This document shows positions 1 through 5,582 of a stretch of DNA of 5,582 bases, piece after piece. The position numbers and the translations under genes are program-made. The first letter of the stretch is position 1; the number at the start of each line of letters is the position of its first letter. This DNA is from Bacillota bacterium. GTDB lineage: Bacteria; Bacillota; Clostridia; Tissierellales; Peptoniphilaceae. The notes beneath the pieces are model-generated. The model ran no database searches and was not told the origin of the DNA. It saw only the letters and a program-made list of their open reading frames with translations. The stretch spans positions 1 through 5,582 of the forward strand of contig JAEZYW010000160.1 of assembly GCA_023418835.1 (NCBI GenBank). The letters run 5' to 3'.

Positions 1-1256
1 ATTGGGAAAATATCTCCTACACCTGCTGGAAAATACTTGTGATATCTAGCAGAATGTCTCAAGTGGGTGATAAAACTTTCTGGCTCGTCCCCAACTGGAA
101 TCCTAACTCCAGAAGTTACTCCGATATCGCTATCTAAACCAACTTGAGCGTGAAGTAAGAATTTTCCGTCAGTTATTTTTGAATAAGGAGCGTTTAATTT
201 ATTTACATCCTTTTCCACTTCATCTAAAATTCTAGCAGCCAATTCATCTGCCTCTTTGTCATGACCGTAGACAAGACCTTCATCTTTTAGTAAAGTGTTC
301 ACTGCCTCTGCAAGGCCAGTAACTCCAAACATTCCCAAAAATCTATCTTTGTCGATTAAACCTTCCTTTACTAGGAAATTACTTTCAAAGAATCCTGATT
401 TTTCCACCAAGAATTTAATTCTTTGGCTCATGTAATCTCCAATGAGTTCAATTACTTCAGGTAAAAGTTCATCCATAAAATGGTCGACACTATTTGCCAT
501 TTCAGCTAGCTTAGTTAGAGTTATTCTAGTTAAAGTATAAGCCCCTCCCCTTGTTGGCAAAATATTATAACAACTGGAAATTCCGTATTCTTTTCCAAAG
601 GGAATGAGATTCACTTCATGATTACAAATAGCGGGATTTGAACACTTTAAGGAAGTGTCAATTGCTTTTTTCATAAATTCATCTGGAGTTATATTAGGGT
701 CATATTTTATAGTGAAATTAGGCACAGCATTTTGTAATTGAGATTCTGCTTCTAAAATCAAATTTCCCGCCCTAGTCTCTTCGGGTCCAATATTAGCATG
801 ACAAAAAGAGTCAGTAATCGTTCTGTCTAAATAATTGAAAAATAATTTCAACTTATTTACAACCTCTTCATCAGATAAATCTTTTATAAAAGGATCAATC
901 ATATAGTCTAAATTTCCTAAATAAACTGGAAAATTTGTTATCGAAGGAACATGACGATAAAGAGTCATCAAACTGAATATTAACTCATCAAAATTTTCTG
1001 GCGGAGCAATTTGTAAAAATTCACTGCCATTTTTTATAAATTTATCATAATCAGGTAAAATGTATCTAGGTCTATAAGGAGCACCACCTTCAAATAAGTC
1101 ATTTATAGATCCATTTTCGAAATAAAACTTCATTTTGTCTGAAAGTTCTAACACATCCATAGCATTTTCTGCATATCTTGCTAGGTTCATAACTTTTTGT
1201 TCATGGGTAAGCTTTTTTGATGTCAAGACATCGTAAGCACCGTTTTTATCAAACAT
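1..1256 (-). CDS. yjjI: YjjI-family glycyl-radical enzyme (C-terminus beyond window)
   Basis: The 418 visible residues read as a glycyl-radical enzyme, best matching the YjjI family from memory (E. coli YjjI is about 516 residues), so roughly 100 C-terminal residues carrying the radical glycine loop lie off the left edge. Visible landmarks are YRPRYILPDY (61-70), SFCHANIGPEETRAG (150-164), NPAICNHE (207-214), YGISSCYNILPTRGG (224-238) and FGVTGLAEA (310-318). By analogy with pyruvate formate-lyase (its Cys-Cys segment followed by an aromatic/Gly-rich stretch), Cys229 in SSCYN is my candidate thiyl-radical cysteine; Cys211 is an alternative. Such enzymes are cytoplasmic, oxygen-sensitive and need a radical-SAM activase; for YjjI this is YjjW, usually adjacent, and it would sit downstream beyond the left edge. 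The reaction of the family is, to my knowledge, unassigned. The ATG start is supported by GAGGAG eight bases upstream and a good promoter. Family call fairly sure; substrate unknown. Confidence 0.85.
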   Translation of the reverse strand, partial: MFDKNGAYDVLTSKKLTHEQKVMNLARYAENAMDVLELSDKMKFYFENGSINDLFEGGAPYRPRYILPDYDKFIKNGSEFLQIAPPENFDELIFSLMTLYRHVPSITNFPVYLGNLDYMIDPFIKDLSDEEVVNKLKLFFNYLDRTITDSFCHANIGPEETRAGNLILEAESQLQNAVPNFTIKYDPNITPDEFMKKAIDTSLKCSNPAICNHEVNLIPFGKEYGISSCYNILPTRGGAYTLTRITLTKLAEMANSVDHFMDELLPEVIELIGDYMSQRIKFLVEKSGFFESNFLVKEGLIDKDRFLGMFGVTGLAEAVNTLLKDEGLVYGHDKEADELAARILDEVEKDVNKLNAPYSKITDGKFLLHAQVGLDSDIGVTSGVRIPVGDEPESFITHLRHSARYHKYFPAGVGDIFP

Positions 1257-1300
1257 AGACTTTACTCCTCACTTACATAAATTTAATATTTCTAAAGTCT

Positions 1301-1329
1301 ATTATACAATATCAAGGAAATTTTTCCAA
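1301..1329 (-). promoter_or_regulatory. Promoter of the yjjI-type gene
   Basis: On the minus strand a -35 TTGGAA (1324-1329; 4 of 6 match to TTGACA) is followed after exactly 17 bases by a perfect -10 TATAAT (1301-1306). Transcription would begin near 1294, giving a leader of about 37 bases that contains the GAGGAG ribosome site. This makes the glycyl-radical enzyme independent of the lipoprotein gene upstream. Confidence 0.6.
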
Positions 1330-1332
1330 TCA

Positions 1333-1350
1333 ATGACAATTTATAGTCAT
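1333..1350. promoter_or_regulatory. Operator-like dyad upstream of the yjjI-type promoter
   Basis: An 18-base imperfect palindrome, ATGAC-N8-GTCAT, pairs at 14 of 18 positions. It lies three bases upstream of the -35 box, centred near -47 from the inferred start. The size, symmetry and place suit a dimeric activator such as a Crp/Fnr-type protein, which would make sense for an anaerobic enzyme, but the half-site is not the classical Fnr TTGAT and no regulator is identified here. In AT-rich DNA a chance dyad is possible. Confidence 0.3.
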
Positions 1351-1382
1351 ATTTTTCACATTGAAAATAAACCTTTAAAAAG

Positions 1383-1919
1383 TTAAAAATTCTTGTCATA
1401 TGAAAGAATTAGTTCTGGGATTTCAAGCTCTTCCCAAACCACATCTCCTTTTTTAGAAGAATTTTCATATATAACAGTCTCGCCATCTTCGTATCTAATG
1501 GCTCTTATTTTTAAATCCAGCTCTTTTTTCTCTAAATATTCATTATAGAGAATCTTATAATTTGAACTTTCCTTTTCTTTTGCTTCTTTTATGTAAGGTA
1601 TTAGATCAGGGTTCTTCTCTAAATTCCTATAAAAAATTTTGAAATTAAAAACTGCATCATAAATTCCATTTTCAAAATCTTCTTCATAATTTTCTATCTT
1701 AAAACCCAGTAGTTCAAAATCATTTCCCAATTCGCCTTTGACTTTTGTCCACAAATAATCTCCTATGTAGTTTTCATAATCAAAATTTTGTTGATTATTT
1801 TTATTTTCCGGACTTGATTCTGCGAATTTTGTAGTGCTACCTGGAACGTTTGTTGAACTACAAGATACTAAGATGGAAGTGATTACAAAGAAAAAGAAAA
1901 TTCTAATCAGCTTTTTCAT
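1383..1919 (-). CDS. Putative lipoprotein of unknown function
   Basis: I do not recognise this 178-residue protein. It starts with a typical lipoprotein signal: MKKLIR, a hydrophobic core (residues 7-18, rich in Phe/Ile/Val) and the lipobox LVSC with Cys20 as the expected lipidated residue. A Ser/Thr/Asn/Gln-rich linker (21-46) follows, then a compact hydrophilic domain of about 130 residues rich in Glu, Asp, Lys and Tyr, with no transmembrane segment. It should therefore be anchored on the outer face of the cytoplasmic membrane. The ATG is preceded by GGAGAG at a short 5-base spacing. No convincing promoter is visible: isolated -10-like hexamers at 1940-1945 (TATAAG) and 1955-1960 (CATAAT) lack good -35 boxes. 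The gene lies between the terminator of the PHP gene and the promoter of the yjjI-type gene, so it may be monocistronic. No U-tract terminator follows it. Lipoprotein call firm; function unknown. Confidence 0.8.
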   Translation of the reverse strand: MKKLIRIFFFFVITSILVSCSSTNVPGSTTKFAESSPENKNNQQNFDYENYIGDYLWTKVKGELGNDFELLGFKIENYEEDFENGIYDAVFNFKIFYRNLEKNPDLIPYIKEAKEKESSNYKILYNEYLEKKELDLKIRAIRYEDGETVIYENSSKKGDVVWEELEIPELILSYDKNF

Positions 1920-2003
1920 GATGTCTCTCCATTTTAGTTCTTATATTGTTATTTATTATGTTACATTAAAATTCCAATTAAATAGTTACAAAGTATTAAC
2001 AAT

Positions 2004-2043
2004 AAAAAAAGGACAATTTCAATTGATATTGAAAAAATCCTTT
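2004..2043 (-). terminator. Rho-independent terminator of the PHP-domain gene
   Basis: On the minus strand, seven bases after the PHP stop codon, the arms AAAGGA/TCCTTT pair (2038-2043 with 2008-2013). A 3x3 internal mismatch follows, then a second 7-bp stem (ATTGAAA/TTTCAAT) closed by a four-base loop. The hairpin runs straight into seven T's (2004-2010 on the complement). The stem is AT-rich but the geometry is classical. It ends transcription before the lipoprotein gene. Confidence 0.75.
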
Positions 2044-2049
2044 AATTTA

Positions 2050-2847
2050 TTATGAAGATACATTTTCTAAAGTATATCCTTCGTAACGTTTCTTTTGGAA
2101 GTCCAATTTCTCTATTAAATCCACTCCCAATTCGTTTGCAAATTCTTTACCTCTAATAACTGATGAATCCAATAACTCCTTAGGAGCGTGGGCATCAGAA
2201 TTTAAAATATATCTCAAATTGTAATTTTTCGATAATTCGAAAGCATCTTTATCAGGATATCTTCTTCCGTTTCTAATTCCATTTCCATTAATCTCTATTG
2301 GGATATCCAAATCTTCACAAGCTTGGAATATCATAGACATAGCTTTTCTTGCAGTATCGTCCCATTGGTTGTCGTTGTATCCTTCTAATGCTAAATCCGG
2401 ATGAGCCACAAAGGCAAAAATGCCAGTATACAGTGCTTCTCTAACTTCTTTAGCGTATTGAAGTAAGTCTTTCGGACCTTTTGGACCAAAATTGTCTTTC
2501 TCTCTTTTCTTTCCACTTCTGTGTTGACCTAAAACAAAAAGTTCGTATCCGTACTTTTCTCTAAAAATCTCGTAGTCATCTAGAGCGTCCAGATAGTATT
2601 CTGCTTCAAATCCTTTGATAATCTTAATTTTATTTTTATATTTATCTATAACCTTATCTAATTCAAGATTATAATCTTCGAAATCTTCCCATGCCATTCT
2701 GAATGGATCTGAATTATCCCTATGAGGTATGTGTTCCGTCATAGCAATTTCTTCAAAACCCAATTCAATAGCCATTTTGATGTAATCTTCAATTTCACCT
2801 TGACCGTGATTACACCATCTCGTATGAGTATGATAATTTGCTATCAT
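2050..2847 (-). CDS. PHP-domain phosphoesterase, histidinol-phosphatase (HisK/HisJ) type
   Basis: This 265-residue protein has the full length and motif order of PHP-family histidinol-phosphatases. It is a predicted cytoplasmic metal-dependent phosphatase with a trinuclear metal site. Likely ligands visible are H6 and H8 (YHTHT), H14, H39 (MTEH), E81 (GFEAEY), H109 (GQHR), H149 (AHPD), and D218 and H220 (NSDAH); none appears missing. The family type-reaction is removal of phosphate from L-histidinol phosphate in histidine synthesis. No other his gene is in the window, however, and many such proteins in anaerobic Firmicutes are named only by similarity, so the substrate is uncertain. The ATG start is decided by a strong GGGAGG site five bases upstream. 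It lies 84 bases after the CHR transporter on the same strand, has its own promoter and ends at a clear terminator. Family very sure, substrate not. Confidence 0.9.
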   Translation of the reverse strand: MIANYHTHTRWCNHGQGEIEDYIKMAIELGFEEIAMTEHIPHRDNSDPFRMAWEDFEDYNLELDKVIDKYKNKIKIIKGFEAEYYLDALDDYEIFREKYGYELFVLGQHRSGKKREKDNFGPKGPKDLLQYAKEVREALYTGIFAFVAHPDLALEGYNDNQWDDTARKAMSMIFQACEDLDIPIEINGNGIRNGRRYPDKDAFELSKNYNLRYILNSDAHAPKELLDSSVIRGKEFANELGVDLIEKLDFQKKRYEGYTLENVSS

Positions 2848-2900
2848 TAAATCCTCCCTTTAAATAAACAATTACATTTTTGAAATTTTCTCCCAAGTTT

Positions 2901-2929
2901 ATTTTATCAAAGCAAAACCCCTCAGTCAA
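2901..2929 (-). promoter_or_regulatory. Sigma-A-type promoter of the PHP-domain gene
   Basis: TTGACT (2924-2929, 5 of 6) and TAAAAT (2901-2906, 5 of 6) are separated by exactly 17 bases on the minus strand. The -35 begins just two bases after the stop codon of the CHR transporter. The predicted start near 2894 leaves a leader of about 47 bases. It is the best-matching promoter in the window and suggests expression without obvious special control, in addition to any read-through from the transporter. Confidence 0.7.
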
Positions 2930-2931
2930 TC

Positions 2932-3729
2932 TTAATGCCACAAAAACCCTAAAATTAACACTCCCATAACAATTAAAGGAGCCGGTATTTTTTTAGTGAT
3001 TAAAAGCAAAACTGTAAGGCCCATGACAACAAAATTTTCAAATTCAAATCCACTACTTCTCATTAGGATAATAGCAGATGTGAATATGAGTCCTCCAGCT
3101 ACAGCAGTAATACCACTTAAGGATACTTTAATGCCTTTAATTTTTTTCAAATCTTCCCAAATGGGATAGACAAAAAATATTAATAAAAGTCCTGGTAAAA
3201 AAATTCCTACACCACCAGTAATGGAACCTAGAATTTGATAAAACGCTCCACTACCCCTCGCCGCCATTCCTCCTGCATAAGCGCTAAAACTAAACATGGG
3301 ACCAGGAAGACCTTGCACAATGCCAAATCCAGTGAGAAACTCTCTGTTTGTCATATAATGATTAATTTCTACTAACTCGCTATGCATCATAGGAACGACG
3401 ACCTGACCTCCTCCGATGACTAAATATCCATATCTATAAAAACTTTCAAAGATTTTTATTATTAGATTGTCGCTGACTATATTTACAATAACTCCACCAA
3501 GGGCTATTGAAATTAAAGCAATTAAAAACTTCCAAGGTATTTTGACACTTACCTTATTCCAAAGATTTTCTTCCTTAGTTGTAAAAATTGAAGTAAGCCC
3601 TCCTAACAAAAGCACCAAAGGAAAAATCCAAGGTCCTCTAAAAAAATATGTCCCAAGGGCACCTAAAAAGAAAAGTCCTAAAGTGATTCTATCTTTAATA
3701 ACTTTTTTTCCCAATTCTATAGGCAGCAA
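2932..3729 (-). CDS. chrA: CHR-family (chromate) transporter, C-terminal piece of a frameshifted chrA
   Basis: The 265 codons hold the end of CHR domain 1 (about residues 10-50: two hydrophobic helices) and all of CHR domain 2. Domain 2 shows GGGQVVVPMMHSELV (106-120) and GIVQGLPGP (136-144), the signature motifs of chromate ion transporters, followed by several more membrane segments up to the C-terminus. The only available start in this frame is a TTG at 3729 (or the next CTG) with no ribosome site. Translation begun there would read MLPIEL where the other frame gives the natural AAYRIG. The piece is therefore almost certainly the continuation of the upstream frame: deleting one A from the run at 3703-3709 joins V10 here directly to K142 of the upstream piece, giving about 398 residues, the usual full ChrA length. 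Family members export chromate or related oxyanions; the substrate here is unproven. Real coding content probably begins near 3702. Confidence 0.8.
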   Translation of the reverse strand: MLPIELGKKVIKDRITLGLFFLGALGTYFFRGPWIFPLVLLLGGLTSIFTTKEENLWNKVSVKIPWKFLIALISIALGGVIVNIVSDNLIIKIFESFYRYGYLVIGGGQVVVPMMHSELVEINHYMTNREFLTGFGIVQGLPGPMFSFSAYAGGMAARGSGAFYQILGSITGGVGIFLPGLLLIFFVYPIWEDLKKIKGIKVSLSGITAVAGGLIFTSAIILMRSSGFEFENFVVMGLTVLLLITKKIPAPLIVMGVLILGFLWH

Positions 3730-4129
3730 TAATTATAAATCCAACAGCCATTGGACCGACAAACCGAAGTCCCTCTTGGGATATATTAAGGGTGACTAAT
3801 AATTGACTTAAAAATGATAGTCCAGTCATAACAATTAAAACTGGCAAAGCCCAAACTAGCATTGTCAATATTGCAAGTTTAATACCCCCTATCTTGTAAC
3901 CAATTGCCATAATACTTTGGGTACTGCTAGGTCCTGGCAATATTCCAGTAAGAGCAATTAACTCCACCAACTCCTCTTCAGTTAAATACTTCTTTTTAAT
4001 TACCAATTGATCTGTAAACACGCCAAAATGAGCCTCGGGTCCTCCGTAAGCCCCAAGAGAACAAATAAAAACATCTAATAAAAAAGTTTTCCAAGAAACA
4101 GACTTTCTATTATATAAATTAGAGTCCAT
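3695..4129 (-). CDS. chrA: CHR-family (chromate) transporter, N-terminal piece of a frameshifted chrA
   Basis: The 144 codons hold most of CHR domain 1: a short cytoplasmic start, then the motif GAYGGPEAH (26-34), the loop before YLTEEELVELIALTG (48-62), the signature LPGPSSTQ (64-71) and membrane helices at about 85-108 and 123-137. It ends abruptly with RIGKKSY and a stop, in the middle of what should be domain 1's closing helices, which are encoded in the next frame. Natural split CHR pairs have two units of about 180 residues, each a whole domain; this break falls inside domain 1, so a frameshift explains it better. The ATG start is supported by GGAGGG about four bases upstream. The gene is divergent from a PucR regulator. 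Alone, this fragment would probably be non-functional unless slippage restores the frame. Confidence 0.8.
   Translation of the reverse strand: MDSNLYNRKSVSWKTFLLDVFICSLGAYGGPEAHFGVFTDQLVIKKKYLTEEELVELIALTGILPGPSSTQSIMAIGYKIGGIKLAILTMLVWALPVLIVMTGLSFLSQLLVTLNISQEGLRFVGPMAVGFIIIAAYRIGKKSY
3703..3709 (-). other. A7 homopolymer at the chrA frameshift point
   Basis: The coding strand reads GGG followed by seven A's and then GTT. With seven A's the upstream frame ends 13 bases later at TAA. With six A's the frame continues as Gly-Lys-Lys-Val-Ile-Lys into the downstream piece. The run is thus the single point where the two open frames must be joined. It could be a mutation, a sequencing error, a phase-variable tract or a transcriptional-slippage site; the sequence alone does not decide. 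Confidence 0.75.
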
Positions 4130-4309
4130 AAACCCTCCAAATAAATAGCATTTTTATTTTCATACCCTTTTAGAAATTATAATAGTCAACATTCAAGTAA
4201 TTTACATAGATTTAAAATTGGATTTTGAAGCACTTACTATTTTTTTAAGTAAATATTTTTATTGGGTATTAATAAGTAAAGTATACTCGTATATAGAAAG
4301 AGTGATTAA
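4130..4309. other. Divergent intergenic region between the CHR transporter and pucR-type genes
   Basis: This 180-base AT-rich stretch separates two divergent genes and must contain both promoters. It holds ATTATAAT (4176-4183), which reads as TATAAT on both strands; a TATACT -10 candidate for the plus-strand regulator (4282-4287) with no convincing -35; three copies of AAGTAA (4195-4200, 4247-4252, 4274-4279); an inverted TTACT (4235-4239 region); and a small palindrome GTAATTTAC (4197-4205). These short repeats may be regulator half-sites or chance in AT-rich DNA. I see no RNA gene or riboswitch in it. Confidence 0.4.
4159..4189 (-). promoter_or_regulatory. Candidate promoter of the CHR transporter gene
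   Basis: Two partial solutions exist on the minus strand. TTGACT (4184-4189) is a good -35, but its best -10 is TATGAA (4159-4164) at a long 19-base spacing. A perfect TATAAT (4176-4181) lies nearby but has no good -35 at 16-18 bases. The region surely holds the promoter because transcription must start between 4130 and 4310; the exact boxes are uncertain. Confidence 0.3.
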
Positions 4310-5582
4310 ATGAAAATTTATTTAACAGTAGAAGACATAATAAAAAATAATTGTTTAAAAAATGCTACTATGGTTGCAGGAAAAAAAGGAATTCAAAACA
4401 TTGCAAATAATATAGTGGTCTTAGAAACCCCTGACGGCATGAATTGGCTCCAAGGAAATGAGATCGTTTTGACGGCAGGATATGCTTTTATAAACGATAA
4501 GGATTATAAAAAACAATTTATCAAAGACGCATACAAAACAAATGCTGCAGCCTTATGTATAAAGGTGGGTAGATATTACGGCGAAATAGATAATGAAATG
4601 ATTGAAGAAGCTGATGAACTTGGGGTTCCAATATTTATACTCGATAAATTTGCTAACTACACAGAAATTGTAAGCAATTTTTATGAGTTGTTATTTAATG
4701 TAAAGAATAAAAATCTTTTAAAAATAAATACTGCATACTATAAACTATTAAACTTACAGTTAGAAGAAGCAACTATTGAAGATATCATCCTTGAGGTAAA
4801 AAACTTAGCAAATTTAACTGTTTGTTATAAACGTTTTTTGGATCCTGATGTTAATTATAGTGATTTACCAGTAATACCCATTAGTGACACTGAAGACTTT
4901 GGATTCTTAGTGATACATAGTAAAAAAGTTTTAGATGATTTTCAAAAAAGTATAATCAACTACGCAATTTCTCTAATTAAGGGGCAGCTATTATTAGAGC
5001 AAGATTTTTTATATTCTATAAGCAAAAACAATAGGATGATTACCCAATTAATGCTAAGCAATAATAACTTAGATGAGAATTTTTATGACAGCATAAGAAT
5101 GAACTTGGGATGGAATCTTTCAGACTATTATGGGATTTATTTTAAAAGTGAATTGGAAGAAAGAAATATTAATTCAGAAATTAGGAAGTATATAGAATAT
5201 GAATGGGGAAACAAGTTTCTCTTTATTCCTGATAGCGAAGGAATGATAGTATATCTTCCATTTAATATTGATAAATTGAAAGATTTGCTCAAAAAAATAG
5301 ACGAAACTTTTAATGCAAGGAAATTAAATGTCACCATGGGCATCTCTCTATTAAAATCGACTTTTAAAGATCTAAATTCTGCTTATACCGAAGCTAAAAG
5401 GATAAATAAAATATCAAAAAAGAGAATTTCTTATTTAGAGGACTTTCCAGGAAATAAGCTAATATTAGATTTAATTGAACTTCCCCATATTAATATTTTT
5501 ATAAATGAGTACTTAGGAAAAATTAAAGATTATGACAATAAAAATAATACAATGCTTTTAGAAACTCTCATTAAATTTGTAT
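4310..5582 (+). CDS. PucR-family transcriptional regulator (C-terminal DNA-binding end beyond window)
   Basis: The 424 visible codons follow the PucR plan. Residues 1-122 are the PucR N-terminal ligand-sensing domain: LTVEDII (5-11), VAGKKGIQNIANNIVVLETPD (22-42), GNEIVLTAGYAF (49-60) and a closing GVPIFIL (105-111). A middle GAF-like or linker region follows, then a CdaR GGDEF-like domain with VTMGIS (341-346) and SAYTEAKRI (357-365). From about 399 the start of the C-terminal HTH domain is visible (EYLGKIKDYD, then MLLETLIKFV at 415-424), where the window ends; some 60-80 residues including the helix-turn-helix should follow. Members are cytoplasmic regulators, often activators, of purine catabolism, amino-acid or other nutrient genes; the effector cannot be read here. 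The ATG has only a modest ribosome site (AAAGAG-like). It is divergent from the CHR transporter, a possible target. Family call firm; regulon unknown. Confidence 0.88.
   Translation, partial: MKIYLTVEDIIKNNCLKNATMVAGKKGIQNIANNIVVLETPDGMNWLQGNEIVLTAGYAFINDKDYKKQFIKDAYKTNAAALCIKVGRYYGEIDNEMIEEADELGVPIFILDKFANYTEIVSNFYELLFNVKNKNLLKINTAYYKLLNLQLEEATIEDIILEVKNLANLTVCYKRFLDPDVNYSDLPVIPISDTEDFGFLVIHSKKVLDDFQKSIINYAISLIKGQLLLEQDFLYSISKNNRMITQLMLSNNNLDENFYDSIRMNLGWNLSDYYGIYFKSELEERNINSEIRKYIEYEWGNKFLFIPDSEGMIVYLPFNIDKLKDLLKKIDETFNARKLNVTMGISLLKSTFKDLNSAYTEAKRINKISKKRISYLEDFPGNKLILDLIELPHINIFINEYLGKIKDYDNKNNTMLLETLIKFV

Noticed and set aside
1353..1367. Hairpin TTTTCA-CAT-TGAAAA after the lipoprotein gene as a possible terminator
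   Set aside because: The stem is only six bp and AT-rich, and no T-run follows it on the minus strand.
1834..2055. Plus-strand open frame of 73 codons
   Set aside because: It runs antisense over the lipoprotein start and the terminator, has no ribosome site and no recognisable content; it is a shadow frame.
2862..2904. Perfect 8-bp inverted repeat AAATAAAC/GTTTATTT with a 27-base spacer upstream of the PHP gene
   Set aside because: One arm overlaps the -10 box, so it is not in the transcript and cannot form an RNA hairpin; with A/T-dominated arms and a long spacer, chance is the simplest explanation.
3467..3799. Plus-strand open frame of 110 codons
   Set aside because: It is antisense to the CHR transporter, whose protein motifs are clear on the other strand; the translated product is low-complexity Lys/Pro/Ser-rich.
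2932..4129. Interpretation of the two CHR frames as a natural two-gene split transporter
   Set aside because: The break is inside domain 1, the second frame lacks a ribosome site and a normal start, and a single-base change restores a standard-length protein; kept only as an alternative.
5137..5343. Minus-strand open frame of 68 codons
   Set aside because: It lies wholly inside the PucR-type gene, opposite its conserved CdaR-like domain.

Overview
The window looks like the chromosome of a low-GC, strictly anaerobic Gram-positive bacterium (Firmicutes; a Peptoniphilaceae/Tissierellia-type organism is my guess from base composition and gene style, not something the sequence proves). The pointers are AT-rich codon use, strong AGGAGG-type ribosome sites, a glycyl-radical enzyme (oxygen-sensitive chemistry), a lipobox lipoprotein and a PucR-type regulator of the kind common in Gram-positives.

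Layout. Everything up to about 4130 is on the minus strand, and one gene after 4310 is on the plus strand. From left to right: (1) the N-terminal 418 codons of a YjjI-family glycyl-radical enzyme, running off the left edge, with its own promoter and an operator-like dyad; (2) a 178-residue orphan lipoprotein; (3) a rho-independent terminator; (4) a 265-residue PHP-domain phosphoesterase of the histidinol-phosphatase type, with a clear promoter; (5) a two-domain CHR (chromate ion transporter) protein whose reading frame is broken into 144- and 265-codon pieces at a run of seven A's; (6) a 180-base divergent intergenic region; (7) a PucR-family transcriptional regulator, running off the right edge just as its C-terminal helix-turn-helix domain begins.

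How the genes relate. The CHR transporter and the PucR regulator are divergent and share an intergenic region, so regulation of one by the other is plausible. The PHP gene follows the transporter with no terminator between them, but has its own TTGACT-17-TAAAAT promoter. The terminator after the PHP gene separates that block from the lipoprotein and yjjI, which probably belong to different units. A YjjW-type radical-SAM activase is expected just beyond the left edge.

The most noteworthy item is the CHR transporter frameshift. Removing one A from the A7 run restores a single protein of about 398 residues, the normal length of a two-domain ChrA. The break may be a pseudogene, a phase-variable or slippage site, or a sequencing error. 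I do not see a convincing novel multi-gene system; the glycyl-radical enzyme itself belongs to a family whose reaction I know as unassigned.
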